A stretch of 64,000 nt of DNA from Dryococelus australis (GCA_029891345.1 CM056993.1:225937924-226001923), one strand, 5' to 3'. Shown: positions 34,201 through 48,136, counted from the first letter of the stretch. The notes: generated by a model not told the origin, from the letters alone. A program made the numbers and translations.

Positions 34201-37200
34201 TATTAACACATGCAACCAAACAAAATATACAGTCTGCTGCATAACAAGGAATTACCTCTTAAATACATTCAAGACTCATTATACAACGAAATGTATGCAG
34301 TTCATGAAGTGCAGTGCGTGGTAACAGGGCCCCGCTCTCTATTCTTACGAAACCGCCAAGTCATGAGCAAAAAATAAATATGTGAATCGACTATTAAAAG
34401 CTAAATAAGTAAATATTATGGAATAGTTTGACTGAGTCAATAGTATGTTAATGGTGCTATGGGCGCAATGTATTTACAATGGGAGTGTGCGGTTGTGGCT
34501 GTAGCTGAGGCTGGGAGTCTTCGGCTCGACTCGGAAGTGCTCGTCAGTTCTCGTAAGAGCTGGGACCCCTACGTCAATTCGACTCTGGATTGTAGGGAGC
34601 ACCCTAACGGGCTCAAAGGTTGTATTGATGTACAGCCCTGTGAAGTGATCATGGTCACTTTGTAATCTTATGCCATGAACTCTTGATTCGCAGTAGCAGC
34701 ATCTCGTCACCCGTGAGTAGCTTGTCTGTAGAGTTGGTGTGAGCGACATAATTTGTTTTGAAGTGGAGGAAATATTTTTGACTTCATTGCCAGTATCCAC
34801 TATCGCTTCCATGAAGTATTGTTTTTTTAATATTGGCCAGGTGAGTAATTTGGAAATCAAATTCTTCTCAGCTTACACATATATACAATTGCTGTGCACC
34901 TTGTGCTTATGGTAAGCAAAGCGGTGATGTTCGCAGGTCTGATTGAAATTTAACAAGTCATCAAAGTGAGTATACATGATAAACGGCAATTTATTAATGT
35001 GGTGATGTCATAACATGGAGGTCGGCTCCACGGTCATAAAGTTAGGTCTGGCACCTGCTGTCCTTTTGCCTTGATCTAATCCGTACGCTTAGTGAAGCTC
35101 GGGGCAGCTTACGAACTAACAGACTGACCCGCTTTTAACATTGCAGAATATGGGAGTTTCGGAGATTTTCGAATAGTAGTAAATAACGCCTTTTTATTTC
35201 CATATCTCCGTTCGGTATGAAGAATTGTGATATATTTAGACTCGTTTGAAGTTTGTTTCGTTTACGATAATGTTTTACTGGCGCTGTATACCGAGTTCCT
35301 AAAAACCTCTGCATCGCATTTTTTCTCGCATCATGTTTATTGTTTTTGTTTATTATAATGAAAATTATGGTTCTACAAGTTCAAATTTATTTTGTCCAGT
35401 AATATCGTACATCGTACCTAGCAGCACATTATAGGACATGTGAATCAATATTGTATAAAAATATTTTTCAGTATAAAGTAAAAATACTACTATGTACAGT
35501 ACAAATATATACTACTGCGTTGTCATCACGTCCACGCGTATGAAAAAAATGTGTTAAGTGTGTTTAACAACTGTGCAATAGAAAACCTTACTCAGAAGAA
35601 GATACTTAATATATTTCTTAAAGTTATTTAAGTTTATTGGGGTTATCTAGTCTGGTAGTTTATTGTATATATATGTATTACTTTCAACTCAATATTTATC
35701 TTGTACATATTTTTCCGGCGATAATATAGGCCTAGTAGACCTACTCTATAGGCAATTTTTTTGTATTCCTTGTGGAATAATAATGGAAATAAAGATTTTT
35801 TAAAGATATTTGTTTTTGTTTGAGTGAATAAATTAAGATGTTCAAAAATGTAGATTAGTGTGGATAATAATTATAATTATTATTTTTTAAATAAAGGCCT
35901 GCAACTTGTATATACCTATTTACTTTTGAAGTTATTCTAACAGCCCTTTTTCTAACTACAAATATTTTGTTATCATAGTTTTAGATCCTCAAAATAATAT
36001 ACCCTATGAAAATGCATTGCTCAAACGATGATACACTGGTTTAAGGTGTTGGGGTAGTAATACTTCTACCAGTATGTGTGATGCATAACTATTTTGTTTG
36101 GATGTATTATTATTATTTGCCATATTTTGAGTAGTAGTAATATATATTAAATAGTTATTAAATTCATTAGCAACATAAAGTGGTCCCGATATAGTTTAAT
36201 TGTTTCAATATAACTGTATTTTTATATTTCCGCTATACTGAAACTTCAAATTATTCGATTTTGTATTCCAAATAATCCACTTAAAGAGTGAAGTGGCAAT
36301 CTATGATACTACAAAATAATTCCGAGTTGAAATCGGTACAAGCAGTATATGAAAAACACTTCGGACCAGAAAATATTATGTAAAAATGTATCTATTTAAA
36401 GATAGCAGCAGAGCAGTTATGAGCAAAGAAAAACATGAAAACCAAAGTCAAGCTCCAGAAAACTGATGACATTCAAATCTGCACCAATTAACTTTCAGAG
36501 TACAGCAAAGAGTGTGCAGGGGGGGGGGGGGGGTGCCCAATATGTGTTTCATGTGTGTGTCCTCTATGCTCTCTTCACTAGAACTCGGGGAAGCAAAATT
36601 GTGTATATTTGTATGTAAACATTTCTTGCATCTACATATATAAATAAATGTATGTAGGCTACAGTAGTATTGAATGTAACATAATATGTCACAGGAATGC
36701 AAAGCATGGGGCATGAACAAAACTTACCAATGCACAATGATCAAGAAAACCAAGTGATTCACCATACAGTATGGTTCAATAGAATAAATGTGCTCATTTA
36801 CACTGCATATTATTACAGGTTTGTAACAGACAGCTGATGAAAATATTCTCTGTCGGCCAATTCAACAGCTCTCATTTGAGTCACACTTCAACATACATGA
36901 GAATAAAGATGTAATATAACAAATATTTAAAAATAACTGGCCAGGATTGCACCACCAAATTCATAAATACATAGCTGATACACAACATGTGAAGTTCTTG
37001 AACTTGTAACCTACATTCTATATTCACAAATATCAACACATTAACTGTTAATTCTTTGTTCTGAAAACTGTTTTTTCAGCAAATTGTTGCTCGTTGGTCT
37101 ACAACACAAGAAAAATCACAAGCATTGACAAACACGAAGAAATATGTAACAGTATGTATGGTAATTTCTCGCGGCTCCATGATCGGTGAAGTTAAAGGTA

Positions 37201-37681
37201 GCCCTTCGTGTTCATATTTAACCTTCGCGATATGGGACCACTGTGAAGAAAAACCAAATACTCGTTCTCCCCAGAAGAATCACGCAGGTACTATCATATG
37301 TATTTATTTATATATGAGAGAGGAAAATACGTAATTATGTACACTATAAATTTAGCACCAGCGTGTATTCTTCTGGGCTGAACGGATATTTGGATTTTCT
37401 CAGAGCACTCCCATACCACGAATATGAATTGTGAATACAAAGGGCTGTTTTTACCTTGACGATCAGGGAGCCCCGACCTGCATAATCTCTAACTGGTTGT
37501 CGTCAGTGACGATTCTACGATCGAGGTTTTACCTATTGTCAAAATGTTGGCATGAGAGAACGGTCTGTAAAAAGAGTTCTTTTCGCGCAATGAAGCATTA
37601 CGACATTGGTCTCATGATGTTTGTGCAAGGCGATGCATTAAAAGAAAACACCAAGATCTGCAAGTGATGGTCTAAAAGGAG
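34201..37681. other. No recognisable gene
   Basis: AT-rich sequence with a run of 15 G at 36519-36533. Open frames up to 128 codons (34860-34474, minus) show no motif. Confidence 0.5.
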
Positions 37682-38214
37682 TCAACAAGTGTTGCCGGCA
37701 ATACCTCGTGCTACATCGATGGTACCGATTCAACAGATGATGATGATGTGACAGTTAATGCTAAAGACTGAATGAGTGCAGTAGAGTCGGTTTGCGCAGA
37801 ATGTACACTTGCAAGACGTATGCGTGAAGTCGACAAACTTTAAAAGAAACGGTCATTGGCATTTAATACTGATGAGCATACAACAATTTCTACAAAGAAA
37901 AACAAATATAATATTGAGTATGAAACAGAGAGTGAAGACGATCACGAAGACAACATAGATGAAAATGGACATAAGACAGCTTTAATGTTGAAGATGATAA
38001 TGGCGATTTTCTCGATGAACTGATACACCCCTCCAACAAATTTGCTGCAATGAGCGACACGAAGAAGGCAGAATACACCGAGAATACTAGCGACCTATTG
38101 CTCAAAGACACGAGTGAAATTGTTGATAGACTCAAGATGATAGTAGAGGAGAAGCACTTGGAATACCACACAGCAAATTCGCAAGGCAGAATGGAACGAA
38201 GTATGTGCGTTTCC
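37682..38214 (+). pseudogene. Decayed coding stretch, acidic and charged, unrecognised
   Basis: In one plus-strand frame about 105 codons read as protein with two stops: an acidic start (GTDSTDDDDVTVNAKD), VCAECTLARRMREVDK, and a Lys/Glu/Asp-rich part (KYNIEYETESEDDHEDN). Near 37980 the sense moves to another frame and continues (DDNGDFLDELIHPSNKFAAM, then a helical KDTSEIVDRLKMIVEEK) to about 38214. Continuity of composition across the shift suggests a broken gene. There is no catalytic or binding motif I can name, and no partner sequence nearby. Confidence 0.35.
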
Positions 38215-39571
38215 ATTTTATATCAGATTTTCGGAACTATTTTCCTTGTATCCTTCCGCAGACAATCTATAAAAAGTTCAAGTCAAGCAACGACCAATTA
38301 GGAAGCAAAGTAAGGACCTGCTGTGGTCCTGCGTTGTTCAGTAGAAAAGTCCAAATTATACCTCTACCAATGGCGAAGAGTGGTGTATGCAGTGTGTGCG
38401 GTGTTGATTGCGGTGCAAATTAACGGAATGATTGACTCCTACATATTGACTTCGGCAGACTGACTGCAAAATGACTCCAGCAGACTCGCTCCACCTCCGG
38501 TATCTGGGTCATATATGTATATGTATGCATTTTGCCTGGGAAACATTTATGTGGACGTTGTTCCTGGTCACACTAACAGTTTTTTAATGGGTTATCAGTC
38601 TCGCCTACAAGTTGGAATATTTAGGGCTCTGTGTATGTGTGTGTGTGTAGGTGAGAGAGTGTTTTTTTGCGTATGAGTAAGTGGAGAATGTACAATTTTT
38701 TTCTTGCGTTTTTAGTTTTACGGCATCAAAAAGTATCTTGGTTTCACTGGGATTAATAAAAATCTCACATTTTATTCATACAAAAGAGAAGTCGGTGACT
38801 GACTCCCGCATATGATGTCTCGATACATTCATGCGATTGACCAGCTGCAATGACGTGGCAACTCAGTGATTGACTGGTCGTTGCCCGATTAATGAATTTC
38901 AATGGTGTGATATTATTGGTTCAAAGTCAATATGACATCATAGGGTTTGCATACTCATATAATGTAAGCAGTATGGAGGTCAGCTGAGATGCTTAGTTTG
39001 ACGACTGCCGTGAAAGGTACATTGTCTCGGCTAGCTTCTACGTCAGCTAATCCATCACTAGTTACGTTAAAGTGGCGTTGATATTGCCTGGCAATGGTGT
39101 CTCCCCATCGACTTCTTCAGCTGTCATGGCTACATAACTGTTTGAAATAAAAATTTTTTGAATAAAAAACTCGCATTTAAGAATGCAATCAATCAAAATT
39201 TATATACGAAAGTTTATATACTTTGCAGAATTGATCAATATCACAATTCTGTATAGGCCGATAGCAGGAGACAAAATCAAGAAATTAATATCTCCTATGT
39301 GTAGGAAATATAATCCAATAATGAGGATACCGACAGCGCAACATGTAATTTAAAAAAATAATTACAACTGTCGCCAAGAGGATGAATTAATACAGTAGGA
39401 CATCTTATATGTTGAAAACACATTAAATCCAACATGATAGTCGAACGAAGTAGAGAGACAGCTTCCACTTACGTATAAAAAATTACGATCGATAAAACCA
39501 ACATGGCGGTCGAACAAATATGAATGACAAACTTTACAACAAGTGACCAACAAAAAATTATGTTACGGGTA
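38215..39571. other. No recognisable gene
   Basis: It contains a short GT run at 38634-38649. Otherwise unremarkable. Confidence 0.5.
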
Positions 39572-39912
39572 GTAGTCAATAACAAATTAAGCTTGCTGAC
39601 TATAATTAATCTATTTTTTTTCGAGGTTTAGTTTTCAAGTTCATTCAAGGTCATGTAATCAAGGCCAAGGTCTAATATGGTGGTGGTATTCAGTAACATA
39701 ATATGTTTGCTGTATTTTCTGAAATTTTTCTCGAGTTTTGATTTCAAGGTCATTCAAGGCCACTGGGTGAAGGCCTGTTGCGCCCAATATGGCAGCAGTA
39801 GTCAGTAACGGGATAAGCTTGCTGTTTTTATAAATTTTTCTCGAGTTTAGTCTTAAGGGTTATTCTAGGTCATGTGGTTAAGTTCAAGGTCGCCTATAAT
39901 CTATATGGCGAA
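39572..39912 (+). repeat. Three tandem units of 112-115 bp with TCAAGGTCA words
   Basis: Units start with 'gtagtcaataac/gtattcagtaac/gtagtcagtaac' at 39572, 39686 and 39798. Each has 'aagcttgctg'-like, 'tttttctcgag' and 'caaggtca' blocks and ends in an 'atatggcggcag'-like word. TCAAGGTCA, the known binding word of FTZ-F1/ERR-type nuclear receptors, is exact at 39645-39653 and 39744-39752 and degenerate in unit three. Function is not implied. Confidence 0.8.
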
Positions 39913-42539
39913 TGGGTGACCTCTACAAAGATGATGGTCGCCTACCAAGATGGTGATCTCCTACCAAAATTGTTATCTGTTGCACTTACCAAGATGGTGG
40001 AATCGGTATGGCTGAGAGGTGACCTCCAGAAATTAAGTTTTTTAAAATAATTTTTTATAGTTTTTAATAATAAATGTTTAGAAACTTTTCAAATAATTTC
40101 TAATACAGTTTTTAAAAATTTGTTAAATTTTTGAATGTTTTCTTGGATTTTTTAATGTTTTCTTGGATTTTTTATATTTGTTTTGTTATTTTTGCGGTCA
40201 AAGGTTAATGTCAAAGGTCTTGACAGTTCTACTTGCCCTGACCCAAAGTCACCTGGGTCGTTAATCCGCTCTGCCTCTCTGACCCAGGGTCGCTGATCCA
40301 CCTGGGAAAAATGGAAAGTTTTTTTTAGGGAAAAGGGGAAAATTTAAAGGAAAATGGAAATTTTGAGGAAAAAATTGAAAAAAGGGAAATTACAAAATGA
40401 CGATAGTCGGTTCCGAAATTCCGGTACCAGGTGCCGATGTTTCTCAACCGGTTATAACCTGCTGCTTGCATTCATTCGTGGTTTTAAAATTTGGAACCAC
40501 TCGAATGAGTGCTAATGGTTGTATGTGCGTCTGAATACCGTTAAGGGAATGGACTTTTGTCATGCTACCAATACACAACAGTATATAAAGTTACAAGCCG
40601 TTTCCGAAACAGCGTCGGGCATTACTTGAAAGAAATGGTTTAAACTGATATCACGGTTGGAAAGAATGACTGCTAGACATGGGAAAACATTTTGCTGCGA
40701 TGTTATCCAGCCAAATTTCATTTAGTCACTACAATATTAATTTTTGGTTGCACGAAATTTTAGTTGTAATTACTAAATTGTGTGTCCACCAAGAATCAAT
40801 AATTGGGATGTTAAGTCCAAACAAAAGATCTTGTGGTTGACAATATTTTTTTCCGGCTTATTTTTATTAGTAGAACGTCACAGACTTCTGTCCAGTGTTG
40901 AGAGCACACAAAAATCAGAGAGGACGCAAGTATTTTTTTGGAACGCTTTCTATCACACGGGTTTGCAAAGAATCTTTACAGATTATTTGCATTAGATATA
41001 GGCAAACTGACTTAGTGCTCTGAAAAAATAGTTCAACGTAGGTCAACGAGCCTAGTATGTATGAACAGGTGGTGACGGGGTGGGGGTAAGGTTCGATGGC
41101 AGAACTACGTCATTCATTTTCATTCTTCCCTTTTAAAGTTCCTTTGCATTAAAGGAACCAGCTAATTTCTTTCTAACGTACCTTAAAACTAAGAGGGCAG
41201 TCGGTGGTCCTTGGTTGGTATGGGAACTACGTGAGTCTCAGGGCTGAGCCCCATACACTTAGCTTTAGCCACGCAGGAGATGTTCTAACTACAAGGGCAC
41301 ATGCTCGCGGCTTTGCTGGCATTGGGAAAATATGGCCGCGAATGGGGCCAAGTTTATCTCCCTTGATAACTAACATTAAATACGATTGGAAAATTAGGAA
41401 AAAAAAAGGGGGGGGGGGCTGACACAGTAGTCTTTACTGTGAAATAATTGCCAAATTCCATGTAATTTGTTAAGTAGAAAATTGATTTATACTATAACAC
41501 AAGTTAGAAATAAACGTATTTATTAAAATGGTAGTAGATACATGATTTGGAGACAACGAAATTTAATAAATTTCATTTTTCTACAGTGGAAATTATGATA
41601 AAGATATTGTCATGATTTTTATGAGTCAAATATTTATCTTAAATTAATATATTTTAGTAAGGCTTTGTGTACACGACTTATTGAGAACGGGCGACAACTC
41701 AAAGAAAAACATGTTTAATAACACGTTCTTTTGTTTTCTACCGCATTCGGCATGCGTCTGCTCTTTCCTTCCACAGTTTATAATTTCGTATTTGACGATG
41801 GAAGAAACCGAGGGGAGACGATCTTTCTTTGTTCCCGCTGGCAAAATGTTATCTATTCATGGTAACTTCCAACTATCTGGAGCCTTGCTAAGGTGCTACT
41901 TTCGGACTACACACTGTCTATCCTTCCACCACACTTCAACAAAGGGTAAAGAAATCTGAAGCAATACTCTAATATGAAACCGGCGTATCGTATGTGTGCG
42001 CTATAGTCATGCAAACAGGCAAAAATAATCATTTCTATACATGACCATAACATGCGTTTCTAACAGTTTTATACGAAATCTATGTGTGTGTCAAAAGATA
42101 ACTTTTACTTTATAAATAAATATCCTCCATTTCTATGTTTTTAATTCTTCTTAATTATCAAATAAATATTGCAAGTTATAGGTAAAATTATAATGCAAGC
42201 TACATTTAGTAGAGCAAGAAGGTTCGTCTATGTTGACGGAAGCAAGCAGCACTTGTTACGTGCGATACAGTAAACACGTCAAGCAAGGGGCGATTTTCAA
42301 AGTTTTATTTTTACGATTTTTAGGAAGTGTGAATATTTCGTTCTGTGGCGTAACCACGAGGACTGTTTAGAGGCCATCGAGGGAAATATTTCCGTACGAT
42401 TGGAGGTAACATTCGCTGCCGGTAGTCGCCAGTGAATGTCGCTGAATATACCCACAGACACCATACTCTAGGTGATACACCCTCCCCCTCCCCACAATTA
42501 CACCACTTAATAAGTGAGTAGACTACAGCTGGCTAGACG
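39913..42539. other. No recognisable gene
   Basis: Several 'accaagatggtg' words occur at 39925-40010, a purine-rich tract at 40309-40393, and A and G homopolymers at 41399-41418. No coding sequence is supported. Confidence 0.5.
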
Positions 42540-42815
42540 GCTGTTGTGTTGACTACGGCAGCGACACGATGTCGGGCGCACGCCTCTGAAACGCAGCAAG
42601 TAGAGTGCGTGTTTGTGCCGCTACCTGACCGATGTAGTGGTGGGGGTGAGACACGACTACCCTCTCCGCTCTCGGCGGGCCACCAGCACGCCGCAACTCA
42701 CCCTCTTACTACACACATCACGCCGGACCACACTCGTATTAGCATGGCCGTGGTGTACGCGGCCGCTGCGCCCTGCACACTACTGGGTAGTCAGTGACGT
42801 CAAGAAGTGACGTCT
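42540..42815. promoter_or_regulatory. GC-rich segment ending in two CRE-like sites
   Basis: It is clearly richer in G, C and CpG than its surroundings. It ends with TGACGTCA (42795-42802) and TGACGTCT (42808-42815), the CREB/ATF core, 13 bases apart. There is no TATA box, nearby gene or transcript evidence, so promoter activity is only a possibility. Confidence 0.25.
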
Positions 42816-43418
42816 TACCACATTCACCGTATGCAATATGAAATGCAATTTGTCTCTATTCTGTATCAAAGGCGTATACACAAGATAATTACCACTGGCA
42901 ACCACAGCAGTCTGCAAATGTCTCAGTTGTACAAGGTTACGTTTCGAGGTGCGACCGCTGTCGAAGAATGTCCAGGAGTCAAGAACTCAACATGAGTTAA
43001 CATGTACTTCCTACTTTCAGAATGGATGGTTAGAAAATTAATACGACGGATTTTCTAAAAGTAATTTGCTTGTGGTGTAGTTCAAAATATGTTGCATTGG
43101 AAAACTAAATCCCTAATTTAACGTATAATGACACAGTGAAAAAAAAAAGTTGCAAACACAAGAAAGCAGCCTACAGGAATGAACCATGTGTGGGTAGGAG
43201 GGAGTAGGATTGACAATATGAACATGAATATATTCACGTTTCATACTCGGTGGCGCAAGTGTACGCATTATTGCTGTAAATGTCGGACTATATAATGATG
43301 TCCCCTTATCCATGCTTCCCATTAAGATCCGTGCCGTTGTGTCAAAAGCACCACTTAATAGTGCACTATCCCTCGAAGACAATCTAGACAACACTTCCAA
43401 CAGTTGGATACATTCGAT
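42816..43418. other. No recognisable gene
   Basis: The minus frame 43427-43113 overlaps the start of the Tc1-like relic and is judged a shadow. Confidence 0.4.
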
Positions 43419-44292
43419 ATGAGTCACATCGTTGAGCTGTGGGAAGCTGTGTGGTCATTTCGCAGTATTGTGCGCTATATTCATATCGGTTGTGCGGATA
43501 TTACCGTAGCACGCTGTTGGCGCCAGTGGAAAGAGGAAGTTACGCACACGTGACATGCAGAATCTGGGAGACTGTCACGAACTACAATAAGGGAGAAGCG
43601 CTACATTGTCCGAGATACGAGGATTGCCCTGAATGAGTACTTGAGAACATGAGTGATCACCCTTCAGCATCCTGTGAGTGCCAGTACAGTTGGTAGACAG
43701 CTGCACGACGCACCAACACATGCACGTATAACGTTACGATGACTGCGCTTGTCAGCAGACCAATTTCGCTAAAGACTACGATGGCATACTGATCGATTGT
43801 CACGGACCCATGCAGAATCACAGTGGATAATCTTCAGTGATTAGTCCCACTTTTGTTCTGATGGTGACGACCAATGTATCCACGTGTGGAGGCAATGTGG
43901 ACAGCGCCATGGTGAACAGTTTGTTGTCACATATTACATGTCCAAAAAGCCTGGTATTATGGTGTGTCGGAGAGGGGGGGGGGGTGCGATTTAGTACGAT
44001 GCCCGATTACAATTGGTTTTCATCAAGAACACTTTGACAGCCCAACGGTATGTTCCTGCAACCTGTGGCTATGCTGATGTGAACGTCAACGCCAAACCAA
44101 TCCCCTGCTGAAAATGTGTGTGATGTTACTATCAGCTCTATCATGAATCCGGCACTAACACAAAATCTGCAAGCACTGCGAGTGAATATTCAAGCTGTAT
44201 GCGATGGATTATTGCATGACATCATTAGGGACATCTACTCCATGCAGCAACGTCTAGTGGAATGTACTCGCAAAATAGGTGTCCCTTTTTAA
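43419..44292 (+). pseudogene. Tc1-like transposase relic with internal deletion
   Basis: A start at 43419 (MSHIVELWEA) leads through a helix-turn-helix-like stretch with stops. The catalytic part is recognisable as IIFSD followed by a stop and SHFCSDGDDQCIHVWRQ, then FVVTYYMSKKPGIMV and the strand LVFIKNTLTAQRYV. The part with the second Asp and the final Asp/Glu is missing after about 44105. Sequence resumes with the family's usual C-terminus (QNLQALRVNIQAV, then SMQQRLVECTRKIG) and a stop at 44290. A G run at 43974-43984 marks a further frame break. Terminal repeats were not found. It is a different Tc1 lineage from 31271-32478. Confidence 0.65.
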
Positions 44293-44959
44293 TACTGAGG
44301 GATGTATGTTAAGCGCAATAAATACAGCTTATACCAGTCGCAATTTGTAATATATTTTTCCTTCCTTCCGAATAGCATTGCAATCAGACACTTCCTCAAT
44401 GGTGCATTATTTTTTGACGATGAAAGTATATTTCTCATCTAACTACATCAGCGTTGGTAGTCTATAAATAGCCAGTCGGGTTAGTAAAATTAGTAATATT
44501 ATTCCGAAAATTATTTCACTAATATATATATAATTGTACCACTGCAGGGGCAGGTAAGTGGGTACAGGCACATGGAATGGTAATAAGTATGCAAAAAAAA
44601 TATTTAAAAAAATAAATTTAATAGAAACAATGGCAAGTGTGTGAACATAAACAGGAAGCATTGTACAATTCCACATAACAGAATTTAGACTCTTCTGTGA
44701 AAAAGGAGAAGTAAGAGGAATAACAACGGAAAAAAAGAACACCAAACTGGTGGTAAATAGGAAGGAAGAAACTAACCAAAACCCAATAGATGGAAGAACT
44801 TAAACCTAAGGAAGTCGCCGGGAAGCGAACTGAGTGAGAACGGGAAGGATTAACTGGAGGGTGGAAATAATGGTCTGGAGTTGCTGAAGAATGGAAGGTA
44901 AGATGGCAGGAAAATCGGAAGGAATATAAAGAGAAGACTGGGAGAGAGGAACATTTTGG
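44293..44959. other. No recognisable gene
   Basis: Ser/Pro/Phe-rich minus frames here are downstream of the ORF1 relic and may include its degraded end. Confidence 0.4.
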
Positions 44960-45955
44960 CAACATGTGATGGGGGGGAATTGCACGCGAAGAATATGGGC
45001 GGTCAACTGGTGGAAACACTGCAATCGAAGGCGGAGCAGCAGGCTGCGCTGGAGCTGTAGCAGTGGACGTAACTGCAGGCACCGTGGAAGCAGACCAGCG
45101 ACGATTACACACCAGCCTCTGATGAAGTTGGGGCAGTCTCTGACTCCGGCCTCGTGGTCTGCACCACAATGTGGACACTAGCACGGAGCCGTGGAGTAAA
45201 GCATCTCTGTAATGCTCACTAGAGAAGCGGCCACAAACTGGCCAATGACTTCAATGGGCATCAATATGCCCATACCACTAGTATCGCCTGCAACACTTGT
45301 AGGCCGTGGATCGGTACCACTCCACATGGACACAGGGCTGGAGCAAGTGGCGTTATCCAAGGAGCTGTTTCGCGTGTGCTGCATCCATTAAACGCACAAG
45401 CAGTGGTGGACAGTAGAATGGCGGGCGCTGGATGGCAGGGTCCCCCAGGACTGTGAGGGAATTTAGGTAGATACCCAGTCCCTGAAGCCGAGTTAACCTC
45501 CGCTGGATCTGTGTCCTGAGACATGTGGCGCACAACCAGTTGAATAATCGGCACGTCACTGGGCAGGGTGTAAGTGTACAGGCAGAATTCTTGTCGGTCC
45601 AGTAGACCAAAGAGCGCAGCATGGACAGCTTTTGTAGAAGGGTCGAACCGAATTCGGCTGCGACGTTGGTGAACCACAAACGAGCCGCATATCAGTTGCA
45701 GATGACAGAGACCAGCAGCAGTGATGGGAGATGGCGGATCTTTGTAAAAGATGGATGGAATTCGTGGAACTCGAGGAAGAACAGGAACCTTCGTAACACT
45801 GAAGACGACTCCTGTGAGGGCGAAGCAGTAGGAGCGACGAAATCACCCGAGCCTTCATCGTCGAGGGAAAGGAGAGTGAAGTGATTACGAATCGAAGGAT
45901 TAGCGTGGACTCGCTCTAATCGCTCCAGTGATGTTTCACTTGCTGTGACTTCCAC
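44960..45955 (-). pseudogene. ORF1 (Gag-like) relic of a non-LTR retrotransposon, PRE_C2HC type
   Basis: Minus-strand frames overlap in order. At 45955-45692 comes a Ser/Glu-rich start with NHFTLLSLDDEGSGDF, then IRHLPSLLLVSVICN. In shifted frames there is AALFGLLDRQEFCLYTYTLP then SDVPIIQLVVRHMSQDTDPA, then a Pro-rich part to about 44960. The pattern of an FYTYT-like strand followed by a VVIRHLP-like strand and DTDPAE is, from knowledge of the family, the PRE_C2HC region of Jockey-like ORF1 proteins that bind RNA. At least two frameshifts break it. No zinc knuckles and no ORF2 follow, so the element is truncated. Confidence 0.5.
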
Positions 45956-48136
45956 TTCCCCTTAAATTTCCTCCTTAACCTCTTGCAGAAATTAAGCGAC
46001 TTACAGAGCGACCTGAAACCAACTAGGAAGTGCCAATCTATTGTAACACAGCAAGCACGTATTGCAGGATGAATTTAGCATGGTATTGAATAGCCCGTAA
46101 AAGTGGCCGTCAAACAACGTTTAAAGATTTCCGCTGAAAAACCTGTATCAAGTGAAATAACCACGAATAAACTAATAAAATTAATACAAAATATTTTCTA
46201 AAAAGTGTTTCGTGTTTCAAGACGCCATTTTATGAGGTATTATGAACACTCAACCTTTCGTTCAGTTTTCACGTCTTTCATTTCGTTACCATGCAATCGT
46301 CACAGCGCCCTGTTTGAAGGTGTAAACTGCAAATAATGTGATGAAGAGAGTGCACTCATATATACTTTCGTTTCAACAATCCTAATGGTACCAATTAAAC
46401 CAAAAACGAAAAGAGAGAGCATACACTTTATATCTTGAAGATTTTGCGGAAAACGTATGAGTCCACTACCAACACCACGACCACGACCACAGCCACCGCC
46501 ACCGCCAAATGACTCCATAATGAGTCATGTGACGTCTGTGGCAATATTCACTGATTCACATAGCCCACGGTAGAATTAAGGGAAATATATTCAGAAAGAA
46601 GCGAACTTATGATAAAGTGCAGTTTTGATTGCTGGTCAATAAAGCAACTTCTGCACTTTTCAGGGCGTCACTACAAAAACGAAACTTATTGACAATGCAA
46701 TCACATGCTTCTCCGAGATACACCCTTAAAAAAGAACATATTTTTCTTTTGTTCGTCGAGAGTGTTTACCTAATGAAATGCTTTATTTCCCTTAACATAT
46801 GGTTGTTATTATTATTTTTGTCAGATTTTGTAAAAAGAAGTTATTCAGTTGTACTGAACTATCACTCTTCAAAACTGATGGATCCACAAATTTTAGAGAA
46901 GGGACAAGCCTCACAATGATTCTATTAAAATATGGATTTATGACAATGCAGTTTGAAGAACTGTATTGATTTTTTCAATACCTAGGTAAATACTAACCAC
47001 AAAAATATAAAATTTCTTATTAATACGTATTGACAAGAATACGAACAGATTTTTCTTCTCTGCCCAAAATACTGTTTTTGTTGCTCAAATTATCTTTACT
47101 GTTGAGAAGACCAGTGTCTTTCTTGAAATTGGAAAGCGTTTGACTAGAATGGGCTGCTCAGATATGCCTTCATTGCTGGATTTACCTTTCTTCACAGCGG
47201 TACTAAGTTTTTTTTTGTAATTTGTTTTACTTTCAGATTTGCTGTCCACATTTTCGCTCCGTCTCCCCTCTTGGTTGAGTTTCCGTCTGCGAATTTGATT
47301 ACAAGAAAGGCCAACACGGCCAGAATATTTCTGTCATTTTATTTATTCTTTGAAGATCTAACTGATGGTTCACATTCTCCAACAAACCGTGATAAACTTC
47401 TAGATTCTTAGATTTCCCTTACGAAGATTTTCTAAATATTTTTAATTGTCCTTCCATTTTATTGCTTTTCTCGAAGTTATAAATTAAACATTTTAAAATA
47501 GTGACAATTCCAAACAACATACATTTCTCAGCATTCAATTTAATCTGATGGCACAGGAAGGCAATCACAATGTGTTCTACACGACAGTAGCAGTGACAAC
47601 TCCAAAATATGTTAGCAGTGATCGACAGGTATATTGTGGCGCTCAAGTTGTGAAATATTAAGCGTCCTATATTTCTTCCTTTTGAATTACGTTCAAATTC
47701 GGGTACGGATATAACAGCTTAGCCAAGAAAGTATCAGCTGGGTAGAAATCGGAGCTTGATTTGTCACTGCCGTCAGTTGGAACAGAAAACATCAGGGTCT
47801 GAAAACATCAGAGTCTGAAAACATCAGAGTCTGAAAACACCGAATAAAGTAATTTGTTTCCTTCGTGCCATTTCTTGAATAGTCATTGATGTATTCACAA
47901 GCTTGCACTCATACTTTCCCGCCAATTACGAACCAGCAACTGTTTTCCAGACCACAGGCCCGACATAGCCTGCTGCTTCTACTGAAACTTTATGTTCTAG
48001 GAGGAAATACATTATTTGGCATTCCGCTTTTGTTACGTCCACATCAGATCTTCTAACAAAATTCGTTGGCATTATCTTTTATGTTTTCCGCGTGTTTCCC
48101 TTTCTCCATACGAGTTCACGAATCGTGTTTACAGCC
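45956..48136. other. No gene; one short tandem repeat
   Basis: At 47785-47840 a 16-base unit (aaaacatcagagtctg) is repeated three times. Elsewhere I see only short chance frames. Confidence 0.5.

Noticed and set aside
45556..45858. Ser-rich minus ORF as a separate gene
   Set aside because: It is an alternative frame of the non-LTR ORF1 relic.
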